Positions 35,276 through 44,424 are shown, counted from the first letter of the stretch. The stretch is 64,000 bases of DNA from Candidatus Melainabacteria bacterium (GCA_017307165.1 JAFKGK010000008.1:124001-188000); one strand, 5' to 3'. The notes: generated by a model from the sequence alone, not told the origin. Numbers and translations: made by a program.

Positions 35276-36507
35276 CACTCTTTTACCTGAGCACCCGTCT
35301 TGTCTTCTACTTGCCCTCTTATCTCGACCTTATCACCATCGCTGCTCTTTTTGACCGCCTTGACCTCGGTCTTGATCCGACCGGGGCGCCCAAATAGCAT
35401 GTGCAGCAAAGGCGCACGCTTGTTGAGTATCTGCTTGAGCTGGGTGGAAATGACAGACATATTGGCAGTGGCCTCTCTGGTCTGGGCAATGGTGTCGCGA
35501 AGATCGCCACCATATTTGGGGTCAGACAATAGAGTATCCACGCGACCGACGATGTTTTCGGTCTGATGCACGATGTCCTTGAGATCCTTGCGCAGCACCG
35601 AGTCGTTGGCCATGGTCTGCGCGCGCGAAACCGTCGTATCCAGGCCCGAGGTGATGCGTTGCAAAGTCTTGAGCGAACTCATGATGTCATCGCGCAATGG
35701 CTTGTCTTGCAGGGTGACATTGAGCTGATCCATCGTATGACTGATCGTGTCGGCAGTCTGCGAGAGATTGGCGGCGACTTGCTTTAGGTCCTTGCTAAAG
35801 GCAGGATTGTCCATGATCTTGTTGAGACTCTTGGACGTCTTGGTCATCTGCTTGCTCAGAGCCTCGACATCATCAGCCAGGACCAATCCTTTATCCACCA
35901 GTGGCATCGACTTTTCGCCGAGCACCGCCAATTGATCTGCCGCGCGCACCAGGCGAGCGCGGTCGGCCTCGTAGTTTTTGCCCATCTGCTCTGGGTCGAG
36001 TCGGCTCAAGCTCAAAACCAGCTTGTTGATCGCGAGCTCGGGCCTGACAGGGTCCTCGCCCATGACTATCTCGTCTGGCTTGAGCTCAAAATCACGCGGC
36101 AATTGCTTGGCATTGGGCGGCAAAGTGATGTCTACGTATTTGGCACCAACTATGCCATTGGTCAGTATCCTAAAACTGGTGCCGCGGGGGAGCGTCAGAC
36201 GCGATTTGTCGATAGACAGAGTGACCAGCACGCGGTTTTGCGCCTGGTAATCCAAGCCTTCGACCTGGCCTACTTTAAGTCCGTCAGTGTACACAGCAGC
36301 ATGGTCAGCCAGCATGGCGACGCTGCTAAACATGACCTTTACTGTCTGCCGACTCGTCAAAAATGGATTGCCCTTGAGCCAGAGATACGCCCACAAAAGC
36401 ATGATGATGGCCACAGTGACAAAGACAGTCGGCGAGCCATCCTGGCCACCCTGCATATCACGCTGATTGCCGTCAAATTTTTCATCCTGTGCTGCAGTAT
36501 TTTGCAT
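35275..36507 (-). CDS. MlaD/MCE-family lipid-binding protein
   Basis: A 410-residue membrane-anchored substrate-binding subunit of an MCE transporter that moves phospholipids across the periplasm. One membrane helix at about 27-45 (VFVTVAIIMLLWAYLWLK) leads to the MCE domain (53-140) with KVMFSSVAMLADHAAVYTDG, LKVGQVEGLDY and PRGTSFRILTNGIVGAKY. The C-terminal 250 residues are a long helical region (DRIDxLSKQMTKTSKSL type repeats) with coiled-coil character, as in the needle-forming long MCE proteins. The start at 36507 has GAGAG upstream and lies 11 bases after the permease stop; the longer frame is not family-like. It ends overlapping the next gene. Confidence 0.9.
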   Translation of the reverse strand: MQNTAAQDEKFDGNQRDMQGGQDGSPTVFVTVAIIMLLWAYLWLKGNPFLTSRQTVKVMFSSVAMLADHAAVYTDGLKVGQVEGLDYQAQNRVLVTLSIDKSRLTLPRGTSFRILTNGIVGAKYVDITLPPNAKQLPRDFELKPDEIVMGEDPVRPELAINKLVLSLSRLDPEQMGKNYEADRARLVRAADQLAVLGEKSMPLVDKGLVLADDVEALSKQMTKTSKSLNKIMDNPAFSKDLKQVAANLSQTADTISHTMDQLNVTLQDKPLRDDIMSSLKTLQRITSGLDTTVSRAQTMANDSVLRKDLKDIVHQTENIVGRVDTLLSDPKYGGDLRDTIAQTREATANMSVISTQLKQILNKRAPLLHMLFGRPGRIKTEVKAVKKSSDGDKVEIRGQVEDKTGAQVKE

Positions 36508-36518
36508 TTGATCTCTCG

Positions 36519-37304
36519 TTAGCTGCGGGTGGTGTAAAAAGCATAAGTGATGATGGTATTGACGATAAAAATAACCAGCAGAGTCGCAGCAACGGCTCTG
36601 GTGGCGGCAAAGTTTTGCTCGACCTGCCCGAGCTGCACGCCTCGCAGGATCTGAGCTGCGCAAAAGACGCCAATGGTCGGATTGACAAAATTGAGTTTGA
36701 CAAAATACATCAAGAGATCTTTAAACTCGATAGCTTGCCGGGCCGACTCAAAAAAATCATCCATTGAGTTGAGGCCGATGGCAAAGCCAGTAAAGCCACC
36801 GGTCAAAAAGCCTATGGCCAGCCCATACGAGCCCAGAGCAAAGGCCATGAGCAAAGCAGTCAGATAGCGCGTAAAGATAAAATCGCGCAACTGGTCGAGC
36901 GTGCCTCCACGGGCGATGCCTTCTTCTTGGATGCCCTCTTGCACGAGACGCCCGGCAACAGTGGTGCACCAAGCCGTACTCACCGTCAAAGGCCCGATCT
37001 CACGCAAAAGTCCGATGGCGATCACCGCGCCCGAAAGATCCTCGGCACGATAGTGACGCAATTCCTGCACGCACTCTATCGTCAAAGCTATGGCAATGGT
37101 AGCCGCAGCCAGGGAAACAAAATGAAAAGAAGACAATCCCATCCAGAGGCTTTCACGCCTGAAGACATCGAGCGAAAAGCTCATGATGCCTCGGGGAGTG
37201 AGGCAGGCAGCATAGACCGTAATGGCTCGCCAGAGACCGCGCAGCCAGGTCACCAGCTGGATGATGCCCAGGAAAGAAAGGATATTGATGGCGATGGAAG
37301 GCAT
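36519..37304 (-). CDS. mlaE: MlaE-type lipid ABC transporter permease
   Basis: About 261 residues with five to six membrane helices. The MlaE signature is visible: TIECVQELRHYRAEDLSGAV, IGLLREIGPLTVSTAWCTTV, AGRLVQEGIQEEGIARGGT and LNSMDDFFESARQAIEFKDL. MlaE is the inner-membrane permease of a phospholipid ABC transporter and works with an MlaD-type protein (next gene, 11 bases downstream) and an ATPase. No MlaF-type ATPase gene is in the window, so it must lie elsewhere or be shared. Starts at TTG 37358 or ATG 37304; neither has a clear ribosome site, so the first 18 residues are uncertain. Confidence 0.9.
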   Translation of the reverse strand: MPSIAINILSFLGIIQLVTWLRGLWRAITVYAACLTPRGIMSFSLDVFRRESLWMGLSSFHFVSLAAATIAIALTIECVQELRHYRAEDLSGAVIAIGLLREIGPLTVSTAWCTTVAGRLVQEGIQEEGIARGGTLDQLRDFIFTRYLTALLMAFALGSYGLAIGFLTGGFTGFAIGLNSMDDFFESARQAIEFKDLLMYFVKLNFVNPTIGVFCAAQILRGVQLGQVEQNFAATRAVAATLLVIFIVNTIITYAFYTTRS

Positions 37305-37424
37305 TAAAACGCTTTGCAAGAGAGAGGGAGAGACCGATTTGCTAGGACTGCCGGTCAATTAAAAGGTTCCAAAATGCGAGCGTTTATAGGTTATCAGAAA
37401 TGCAAATCTAGAATGCAAATAATG

Positions 37425-38666
37425 CTATGAGACATGCTTAGCCAAAAGCATGGAGGTATTGATGCCGCCAAAACCAAAGCTATTATTCATCGCCATCTTG
37501 GGCTCAAAATCCAGATCGGACTCGCGAGGTGCCTTGAAAGTAAACTCGGGGCAAGGACTATCTAGATTGCAAGTCGGAGCAACAAAACCACGATCGAGCA
37601 TAAGAGTGCAAAAGACCGCTTCCATAGCACCAGCCGCACCGCAAAGATGACCAGTGAGACTCTTTGTGCTCGAGACAAAGACATCGCTATCCGAGCCAAA
37701 TATGCGCTTCATCGCTACTGCCTCCACCTTATCGCCGGCAGGCGTGCTAGTGGCATGCGCGTTGACATAATCAATGGCGGCAACGTCGATGCCAGCATCG
37801 GCAACGGCCTCCTGCATCGCCAGAAAAGCCCCCTGACCGGTCGGATCCGGTTCGGTGATGTGATAGCCGTCTGATGCCATGCCAAAGCCGATCACCTCGG
37901 CATAGATCTTGGCACCACGCGCCTGAGCGGATTCCAGGGATTCGAGTACCAGCACCGCCGAGCCCTCGCCCAATACAAATCCATCGCGCGCAGTATCAAA
38001 GGGTCTGGAAGCCTGCTCGGGCTCGTCATTACGTCTAGAAAGAGCCTTGGCCGCAGCAAAACCCGCAATGCTCAAACCAGTGATAGGCGCCTCAGCCCCG
38101 CCAGCCAACCATAGATCGCGTCTACCGGCCTGGATCTCTCTAAATGCCTGCCCGATCGCCTGCGAGCCGCTCGCACACGCGGACGACACGGCAAAGTTGG
38201 GACCCTGTATCCCATATTTGATGCTCACCTGGCCGCTGGCGAGATTGGCGAGGATGGAAGGCACAAAAAACGGCCCCACCTTGCGCGCTCCACCTTGCAG
38301 CATGTCAAAGGCAGTGTGTTCGATGGAGTTGAGCCCGCCGAGCCCCACGCCTATGGCCACACCGGCCGACTTGAGTCTTTCCCCCTCCAGGCCTGCATCA
38401 CCGATCGCCAGCTCCGAAGCCGCGAGACACATCTGTATAAAGCGATCGTTGCGGCGAATCGCCTTGGCATCCATAAAATCCTCAGGCTTAAAATAACTGG
38501 CCTCGCCCGCAAAGCGTACAGGCAGTGGATCGGCGTCGATGATCGAGATAGGCTTAATACCAGTGCGCGCGGTCTTGAGACGCTCGACGATCTCGCCTTG
38601 CTCCATGCCAATTGGGGTGACCGCCCCGATGCCTGTGATGACGACTCTTTTGAGCTCTTTGCCCAT
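37425..38666 (-). CDS. fabF: Beta-ketoacyl-ACP synthase II
   Basis: A 413-residue elongating enzyme of type II fatty acid synthesis: it condenses malonyl-ACP with acyl-ACP. The catalytic triad is C164 in SSACASGS, H304 in NAHATSTPAGD and H340 in SLTGHLCGAAG, with K335. The start has AGGAG about eight bases upstream. It is followed by no other fab gene. A TetR-family gene is divergently transcribed from the 101-bp region upstream, which carries a CTATC-N4-GATAG palindrome, so it may be regulated by that protein. Length and motifs are normal for FabF; a polyketide-type KAS relative is less likely. Confidence 0.93.
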   Translation of the reverse strand: MGKELKRVVITGIGAVTPIGMEQGEIVERLKTARTGIKPISIIDADPLPVRFAGEASYFKPEDFMDAKAIRRNDRFIQMCLAASELAIGDAGLEGERLKSAGVAIGVGLGGLNSIEHTAFDMLQGGARKVGPFFVPSILANLASGQVSIKYGIQGPNFAVSSACASGSQAIGQAFREIQAGRRDLWLAGGAEAPITGLSIAGFAAAKALSRRNDEPEQASRPFDTARDGFVLGEGSAVLVLESLESAQARGAKIYAEVIGFGMASDGYHITEPDPTGQGAFLAMQEAVADAGIDVAAIDYVNAHATSTPAGDKVEAVAMKRIFGSDSDVFVSSTKSLTGHLCGAAGAMEAVFCTLMLDRGFVAPTCNLDSPCPEFTFKAPRESDLDFEPKMAMNNSFGFGGINTSMLLAKHVS

Positions 38667-38723
38667 GACCTGACTCCTGTAAGATGCAAGCTTAAATATA
38701 TCCTAACGACAGGTAGGGTGCAA

Positions 38724-38737
38724 CTATCCTAAGATAG
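38724..38737. promoter_or_regulatory. Palindrome between fabF and tetR
   Basis: CTATC-CTAA-GATAG is a perfect 5-base inverted repeat, lying 30 bases before the tetR start and about 60 before fabF. A partial second copy (ATATCCTAACGACAGGTA) lies 20 bases to the left. It is a plausible operator for the divergent TetR. Confidence 0.55.
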
Positions 38738-38767
38738 GTTTACATTTCTATATCCCAAACAAACGCC

Positions 38768-39337
38768 ATGCCGCCTACTACACGTCAAAAAGCCCTACAA
38801 GAAGCCCGCGCCCTCGTTCAGATCTTTGGTCTCAATGGCTTTAGCTTTCAGCATGTCGCCGACAGGGTGGGCATCAAAAAGCCCAGCCTTTACGAGCACT
38901 TTAAGTCCAAGGACGATCTCGCTATCTGCATCATCAAAGATTGGAGGGAAAAATTTTTAGAGTGGTCGGAAACAGTGGAGGTATTTTCTGCCGACCAGAA
39001 AATTGCAGCTCTGTTTGAAAAATTTTGCATTTTTGCAGATGACAAAAGCAAGGTGTGTCCGCTCACTGCAATGACAGCGGAGATAAATGGATTTAGCCCT
39101 GAGATAAGGCAAGAGCTCAAGGCCACGTGCGATACCCAGCTTGCCTGGCTCGACCGCACCATCGCTCAGGGACAGGCGACCGGGCTTTTTCGCACCGACC
39201 TGCCTTGTGCCGACATGGCGAGTTTTATCATAGTCCTCATTTTTGGCGGACAGATGGCCTCTCGTATCCGCGGCAATGCCGACAGTATCAAGGCCGTCAA
39301 GGGTCAGGCGCTCGACTACTTGAAGGCAAAGATCTAG
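38768..39337 (+). CDS. TetR family transcriptional regulator
   Basis: A 189-residue repressor. The helix-turn-helix region is FGLNGFSFQHVADRVGIKKP and SLYEHFKSKDDLAI; the remainder is helical, with CPLTAMTAEINGFSPEIRQE typical of the TetR C-terminal family that senses small molecules. It is divergent from fabF and probably binds the palindrome at 38724. No ribosome site is visible in front of the ATG, so it may be leaderless or weakly translated. The last four bases overlap the convergent methyltransferase gene. Confidence 0.9.
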   Translation: MPPTTRQKALQEARALVQIFGLNGFSFQHVADRVGIKKPSLYEHFKSKDDLAICIIKDWREKFLEWSETVEVFSADQKIAALFEKFCIFADDKSKVCPLTAMTAEINGFSPEIRQELKATCDTQLAWLDRTIAQGQATGLFRTDLPCADMASFIIVLIFGGQMASRIRGNADSIKAVKGQALDYLKAKI

Positions 39338-40350
39338 TCGCATTTTTTTCGTGCGATCAGCAATTGCGACGAGGTGCGCAAGCCGCAAGCGTGGCGCACC
39401 ATATCCAGTGTCGTAAAAAATACCAGCATCGGCAAACCCCATTTGTCGAGCGGATCAAAGCACGCAGCCAACCAGGGAGCAGCCCCGCGTGCAGAGAGGC
39501 CATCGCCTCTAGAGCCATATTTGAGCCAGTGATGCAGACTGTACATCCAAAAACTGTGCCCGGTCTGCCCTGCAAAAGCAACCAACTCCAGGCCTGCATC
39601 CTCTGCCGCCCTGCGCAGGCTCTCGCGCGTAAACAAGGTCCAATGCCGGGGAAAGTGATAGCCTCCCCACAGCCCTTCGGCAAAAAGCCTGGCATCGAGT
39701 GCGCTCGTATCCGGCGTCTCTATAGCGACCAGTCCGCCAGGAGCAAGCCAGGCATGCATATCTTTGATGAGAGCGACAGGATCGACCACATGCTCGATGA
39801 CATTAAATATGGTGATCAGGTCAAAAGACCCTGCTTCCAAATGTTGACCACAATCCTCTACACGCGAACAAATAGCCCGATAGCCTTGGGCTTCCAGCCC
39901 ACTCACCGCGCGCGAGTCGAGTTCAACGCCATAGAGATCCGCTTTAGCCAGGCCGCACAGGGTCTCAACCATACGCAGATACCGACCATCTCCGCAACCT
40001 ATATCGAGGTAGCGGCGCGGCTTGCAGCCATGTCTCAAGATCCCGGCAAATTTTTGACGGTCCAACCATTCCTTTGCCTTTAGCGCAATCGTGCTGATCT
40101 TTCCCATCCTATAAGCATAATAATCATGGGGATAGATCACACCCAGGGCGCTCGTCTCCGGTCGAGGGTCGAGGCGGGCCAGACCACAATCAATGTCAAT
40201 GCACCGTAAAAACTGCCATTTGTTGCTGCAGGTCTGTATCTCGTAGTCGTAGCCCGCAGCCATCAGCTCGCTGGCAGTGCCACCACACAAAAAACATCGG
40301 CCGACCTTGTGCTCAGCAATCGGTCCAGGTTCGGCAAATTGGCTAGCCAT
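39334..40350 (-). CDS. SAM-dependent methyltransferase with N-terminal Cys-rich segment
   Basis: A 338-residue enzyme. Residues 15-60 contain C19, C22, C41, C50 and C55 (CFLCGG and following), resembling a zinc-ribbon as in class I methyltransferases that act on sugars or lipids with a Cys4 motif. The SAM-binding core starts with YLDIGCGDGRYL (114-125), then LYGVELD, DLITIFNVIEHV and LAPGGLVAIETPD. The last 90 residues have a hydrophobic helix (MLVFFTTLDMVRHA). The start at 40350 has AGG nearby and overlaps the desaturase gene by eight bases; longer open frame to 40554 is inside the desaturase. The substrate is unknown; the adjacent desaturase suggests a lipid or a lipid-linked acceptor. Confidence 0.85.
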   Translation of the reverse strand: MASQFAEPGPIAEHKVGRCFLCGGTASELMAAGYDYEIQTCSNKWQFLRCIDIDCGLARLDPRPETSALGVIYPHDYYAYRMGKISTIALKAKEWLDRQKFAGILRHGCKPRRYLDIGCGDGRYLRMVETLCGLAKADLYGVELDSRAVSGLEAQGYRAICSRVEDCGQHLEAGSFDLITIFNVIEHVVDPVALIKDMHAWLAPGGLVAIETPDTSALDARLFAEGLWGGYHFPRHWTLFTRESLRRAAEDAGLELVAFAGQTGHSFWMYSLHHWLKYGSRGDGLSARGAAPWLAACFDPLDKWGLPMLVFFTTLDMVRHACGLRTSSQLLIARKKCD

Positions 40351-41302
40351 GCCTGATTGCCTTTTCACGACTAAACGCCCAGAGCCTGGCATAACGCCAT
40401 AGATATGCGATATACGAACCTCGCCAGACACATCGATCGGAATACGCAGATGCTCGCAAAACACGGTCCGCGTCAGGCAGATTGTAATAAGGGATCGAAG
40501 GCCACAAATGGTGCGCTGCATGCAGATGCATGTTGTGCGGCGCAAAAACGGCACGTTCTAGAGGATTACTGGTAAAAGATATAAGACGCATGGTAGCGTC
40601 GGCGGTGCCATCATCGACTAGCATCGAGTGCTCGCAAAATACCCGCAAAAGTCCACCGAGCATGGTAAAAACGTAGATAGGCACCAACCAGAGCAAAGGA
40701 TACGCCCACCAGCCGATGCCCCATGTCAAACCGACAAAGAGTGCGAGCTGCCAGGCCACGATCAGCACGATCTCTACTGGGCGATAAGCCAGAGCGATCT
40801 TGCCGTCCTGCTTTTTGCTCGTTGTCAAATTACGCAGAGTCGGCACGAGATTGCCAAGGCCTGACATAAATGCCACAAAGCCCATAGGAGTGTCCTTGCA
40901 CGCATGCACGTATTTGTGCCGATCTGGATCGGTCTCGCTGCAGATATTGCTATGATGATCGAGATGATTGTTGCGGCTCAAACGCGTAATGCACAGGATC
41001 GGCGCATGCACAAAGAGGTCACAAAATAAATCGTTAGCGATCTGGTTTTTAAAGAGTCGCTTGTGTACGCCGTCATGCGCGATGATGTGCAGGCCATAAA
41101 ATCGCGAGCCGATAATGGGCACCGCCAATAGTACCGTCCAGACACTGGGCCAGAGAGCCACTATGCACCAGGCCATAATGATGAAAATCCAATCGATGGC
41201 AGTATCGATGATCGGTATCAGAGGACGGTGCTGGTGCAAAAGGCGCGTCTGATCGGGACTGAGGATCTCCGATCGCAACGGTTGATAGCTTTGCGTGCCC
41301 AT
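40343..41302 (-). CDS. Membrane fatty acid desaturase
   Basis: A 319-residue diiron desaturase/hydroxylase of the membrane FADS family. It has four to six membrane helices and three histidine clusters: HDGVH (76-80), HLDHH (113-117) and HLHAAHH near residue 280, the eight-histidine signature that binds two irons. It introduces double bonds into fatty acyl chains, position not predictable. Its start (AGGA upstream) and a TAG stop that overlaps the next methyltransferase by eight bases show a coupled pair. The upstream methyltransferase-like gene is 17 bases away on the same strand. The operon probably modifies membrane lipids. Confidence 0.9.
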   Translation of the reverse strand: MGTQSYQPLRSEILSPDQTRLLHQHRPLIPIIDTAIDWIFIIMAWCIVALWPSVWTVLLAVPIIGSRFYGLHIIAHDGVHKRLFKNQIANDLFCDLFVHAPILCITRLSRNNHLDHHSNICSETDPDRHKYVHACKDTPMGFVAFMSGLGNLVPTLRNLTTSKKQDGKIALAYRPVEIVLIVAWQLALFVGLTWGIGWWAYPLLWLVPIYVFTMLGGLLRVFCEHSMLVDDGTADATMRLISFTSNPLERAVFAPHNMHLHAAHHLWPSIPYYNLPDADRVLRASAYSDRCVWRGSYIAYLWRYARLWAFSREKAIRHG

Positions 41303-41319
41303 ATTTTCCTGCTCGACCT

Positions 41320-42108
41320 TCAGGATTTGCGAGCGATCGCGACTATAGACGTGCCAAATGGCAAATCGCCGTATTGGAGCCAGTCTTTTTCCCAGCTGCA
41401 GGCGGCTTGTAGTGCGCTATTGATGATTGCTGGCGGCTGCTTAAAGTCCCAGGGTATATCATCAAAACTAGCATCTATGGAGCCATCCGGCCCGGCGGCC
41501 CGCGCCGCTGCTGCTCTGGTCTCCATTTTTTCTTTTATATTGCGCGAGAGCCAGACCGGGACAAAGGCCGCCAGATAGGTATAGCTCATTTTTTGTATGC
41601 TAAAGCCACGCTGCGTCAGGACATCGGTCAGGGTCTGCTTGGTGTAACGCCTGTAATGATGGCTCAACTCGTCGTTGCGCCCCCAGAGCGAGGGGAAGGC
41701 AGGCACCGTCAAGAGCAGGCGACCACCAGGCTTGATGAGGGCAGACCACTCGACGAGAGCGGCCAGATCGTCCTTGCAGTGTTCCAGCACATCAAAGGCT
41801 GTCACCACATCAAACTGACCGTCTATAGTCGACAGCGCATCCGTTTTGTAAGTGACGCCTGGATGACTGCCCTGATAAGCATCGCGGGTAAAACCTAGCG
41901 CCACAGAGCTAGGCTCGAAAACAGTGAGCTCGCCAAATGCCGACAAAACGGGGATCATCCCGCCGGTGCCAGTGCCTATATCGAGCAGGCGGGCCGTCCT
42001 CGGCAAGTCGAGTCGCGAGATCACTGAGCGTGCCAGATCGCGACGGGTGCGAAACCACCAGTGCTGCGTATCGATCCGCGCAAAAGTCTCGTACTGCGAA
42101 AGTTCCAG
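41320..42108 (-). CDS. SAM-dependent methyltransferase; probable CTG start
   Basis: The core from residue 40 on is a class I methyltransferase: LLDIGTGTGGMIPVL, DVVTAFDVLEHC, and LIKPGGRLLLTVPAF, with LSHHYRRYTKQTL after. Frame-scan starts give GTG at 42024, but the family N-terminus (E/D-x-HWWFRxRR) lies in frame further upstream: SQYETFARIDTQHWWFRT. A strong AAGGAG (42115-42120) sits six bases before a CTG at 42108 which opens this frame; the only other upstream start-like codons are ATT/ATC. I therefore place the start at 42108 (about 262 residues). It diverges from the GT2 gene. UbiE/UbiG-like role or lipid methylation is likely; substrate unknown. Confidence 0.83.
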   Translation of the reverse strand: MELSQYETFARIDTQHWWFRTRRDLARSVISRLDLPRTARLLDIGTGTGGMIPVLSAFGELTVFEPSSVALGFTRDAYQGSHPGVTYKTDALSTIDGQFDVVTAFDVLEHCKDDLAALVEWSALIKPGGRLLLTVPAFPSLWGRNDELSHHYRRYTKQTLTDVLTQRGFSIQKMSYTYLAAFVPVWLSRNIKEKMETRAAAARAAGPDGSIDASFDDIPWDFKQPPAIINSALQAACSWEKDWLQYGDLPFGTSIVAIARKS

Positions 42109-42200
42109 GTGTCGCTCCTTGACAGGCAGGGCTCGAGCCCAGGCTCGACAATCAACAATGATATAGTTTTACCCGAACAAACGTGGGGTTTGCAAGGGTA

Positions 42201-43142
42201 ATGGTCGGTCCTGTCTTTAGCGTCGTCTTGCCAATCTATAACGAGCAAGAAAACTTGCCCGAACTATATCGACGCCTCACCGACGTGATGCAAGGTCTTG
42301 CTCAGCCCTATGAGCTGGTCTTTGTCGACGATGGGTCGCGCGACGACTCGGTCAAGATGATCAAAGATCTGCGTGCTGGCGATGAGGCAGTCAAGCTGGT
42401 GGCACTCTCACGCAATTTTGGCCATCAGCCGGCCGTCTCCGCAGGCCTTGCTCTCGCTGCCGGCCAGGCGGTAATCGTTATGGACAGCGATTTGCAAGAC
42501 TCACCGGATGTGATACCAATGTTTGTCCAAAAATGGCGTGAGGGATACCAGGTCGTTTATGCCATAAGACAAACACGCCACGAAGGCATGCTCAAAAACT
42601 TCGCCTACCGCCTCTTTTACCGCATCCTCAAGCATCTATCAGAGACCGAGATCCCGGTCGACTCAGGCGATTTTTCGCTCATGGACCGCAGGGTCGTGGA
42701 CCTCATCAATCGCCTGCCCGAAAAAACTCGCTACATCCGCGGCCTGCGGGCATGGGTCGGCTTTAAGCAAACCGGCGTGCTTGTCGATCGCCCCAGTCGC
42801 CATGCCGGTGCGCCCAAATACACACTTTATCGCCTGATTTTGCTCGCGCTTTCTGGAGTCATTTCGTTTAGCGTCATCCCTTTGCGCTTCGCGACAGGTC
42901 TGGGCGTGCTGGTTTCATTTTTGAGCTTTGCCAGCATCATCGTCATCGTGGCAATCCGTTTGTTTACGACATTGTCGATCCCCGGCTTTGCCGCAACGGC
43001 CTCGATACTCCTCTTTTTGGGTGGAGTGCAGTTGCTCACCGTGGGCATATTGGGAGAGTACGTGGGCCGGATCTTTGACGAGGTAAAGGGACGCCCGCTA
43101 TTTATCGTGTCGGAGGCTCTGGGTCTGGAAAATGACAGGTAA
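42201..43142 (+). CDS. Family 2 glycosyltransferase (DPM1/GtrB/ArnC-like)
   Basis: A 313-residue enzyme. The GT2 core is VVLPIYNEQENLPELYRRL, FVDDGSRDDS (DDG at 43-45) and MDSDLQDSP (D95, D97), followed by two C-terminal membrane helices (about 232-255 and 270-295, ending LGGVQLLTVGILGEYVGRI). This is the polyprenyl-phosphate hexose synthase type: it makes undecaprenyl-phosphate sugar from a nucleotide sugar for later GT-C enzymes. Start chosen at 42201; a GTG at 42183 is also open, with neither having a strong ribosome site. Eleven-base overlap with the GT87-like gene downstream fits a donor synthase plus transferase pair. Confidence 0.92.
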   Translation: MVGPVFSVVLPIYNEQENLPELYRRLTDVMQGLAQPYELVFVDDGSRDDSVKMIKDLRAGDEAVKLVALSRNFGHQPAVSAGLALAAGQAVIVMDSDLQDSPDVIPMFVQKWREGYQVVYAIRQTRHEGMLKNFAYRLFYRILKHLSETEIPVDSGDFSLMDRRVVDLINRLPEKTRYIRGLRAWVGFKQTGVLVDRPSRHAGAPKYTLYRLILLALSGVISFSVIPLRFATGLGVLVSFLSFASIIVIVAIRLFTTLSIPGFAATASILLFLGGVQLLTVGILGEYVGRIFDEVKGRPLFIVSEALGLENDR

Positions 43143-44424
43143 GAAGCGTTCTTTTCTCAGCCCCTTCAATATCTATCACCTGGTCATCACGCTCTTAACC
43201 GCGCTGGTTTTTTCTTTTACCTGGCCATTTTTTAAATATGGCGAACCCAGCCCGCAGCATTATTTCAAAAACGACTTTATGTTTTTGTATGTACTTGCCC
43301 GCATTGTCACATCACCGCAGTACAAACAGATCTATGACGCAGATCTACAGCTTGCGATCAGCAATGAGATCTTGGCGCCATTGCACGAAGACACGCCGTT
43401 TTGCTTTCCCTATCCTCCTTATGCCTTCATGTTTTGCGCACCGCTGGGCTTCATGCCATTTCATCTTGCTTATCGCGTGCACCAGATCGTGACTCTTTTG
43501 TTTGGTGCTGGTATTTTTGTGTGGCTATATAGGAAAGTGACGGAGTGGTCGGCAGGCCAATTATTGGTGCTGCTTCAATCGGCGTTGATTGCCTTTCCAG
43601 TATTTTTAGGCGTGACTGGCGGGCAATATCATCTTTTCTTTTTTGCCTTGTTTGCGCTTTTCTTTTACGGCCTGGCATCAAAAAAAGAACTGCCTGCAGG
43701 AGTCGGCCTGGCGCTCAGCAGCATGAAACTTCAGTATGCGCCGATGTTTGGCTTGATTTTGTTGATGAATCGCAAGTGGAAAGCGATCGGCGCTTGCTTT
43801 GCCACCCTGGCACTGCTTTTGGTGGCAAGCGGCCTGTGGTTTGGCTTTGACAATATAGTCAACTATCCCAAGATCCTCTTATTTACAGAGACCTCAAAGA
43901 CTCTGACAGGTATCTATCCCGAAAACCATATTTGCATCCGCGGGCTATTTTTGCGGATCATGCCCGAAAAATTAGCGCACACGTCGACTACGCTCATGTA
44001 CATTGGGGCCCTGGCAGGATGTGCGTGGATGTGGCTCAAAGGCCGCGGCAAGGGAGATCTGGTCTTTGGCTGGGGATTAGCGATTGCGACTCTAGCCAAT
44101 CTTGTCTTTGCCTTGCACGTGCAGTTTCAAGATTGCCTATATCTCGCCCTGGCAATTCCCTTTACTATTAACGGTGCGCAAAGAGAAATGATGCGGATGA
44201 ATGTGCTGCAGCATGGTGCTTTTTGGTACCGTGCCTGGTGTGTGATGCTAGCGGCATTTCCTTTTGCGAGCTGGCTGCAGCCGATGTTTGATATCAGCAA
44301 ATATGGGCGGACATTGATACTGGCGCTCAATATGATATTGCTGTTTATAGCGATATGGTGCTGGAAGATTGCGATGAAGACTGCAAATGCAAGGATCGCT
44401 GCGGTTTCTACTGCCAGCAAGTGA
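43132..44424 (+). CDS. Membrane protein, GT87 (DUF2029)-like
   Basis: A 430-residue protein with about ten membrane helices. Typical DUF2029/GT87 features are the FKNDFMFLYVLARIVT loop after the first helix (acidic D in KNDF), then FPYPPYAFMFCAPLGF, and GGQYHLFFFALFALF followed by SSMKLQYAPMFGLIL. The family includes mycobacterial mannosyltransferases PimE and others that use polyprenyl-phosphate sugars on the outer face. It overlaps the GT2 gene by 11 bases, so it probably uses that enzyme's product. Acceptor is unknown. A long nested hairpin follows the stop. Confidence 0.85.
   Translation: MTGKKRSFLSPFNIYHLVITLLTALVFSFTWPFFKYGEPSPQHYFKNDFMFLYVLARIVTSPQYKQIYDADLQLAISNEILAPLHEDTPFCFPYPPYAFMFCAPLGFMPFHLAYRVHQIVTLLFGAGIFVWLYRKVTEWSAGQLLVLLQSALIAFPVFLGVTGGQYHLFFFALFALFFYGLASKKELPAGVGLALSSMKLQYAPMFGLILLMNRKWKAIGACFATLALLLVASGLWFGFDNIVNYPKILLFTETSKTLTGIYPENHICIRGLFLRIMPEKLAHTSTTLMYIGALAGCAWMWLKGRGKGDLVFGWGLAIATLANLVFALHVQFQDCLYLALAIPFTINGAQREMMRMNVLQHGAFWYRAWCVMLAAFPFASWLQPMFDISKYGRTLILALNMILLFIAIWCWKIAMKTANARIAAVSTASK

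Noticed and set aside
39127..40083. 318-codon plus-strand frame
   Set aside because: Antisense to the methyltransferase gene; Arg/His/Cys-rich translation unlike any protein.
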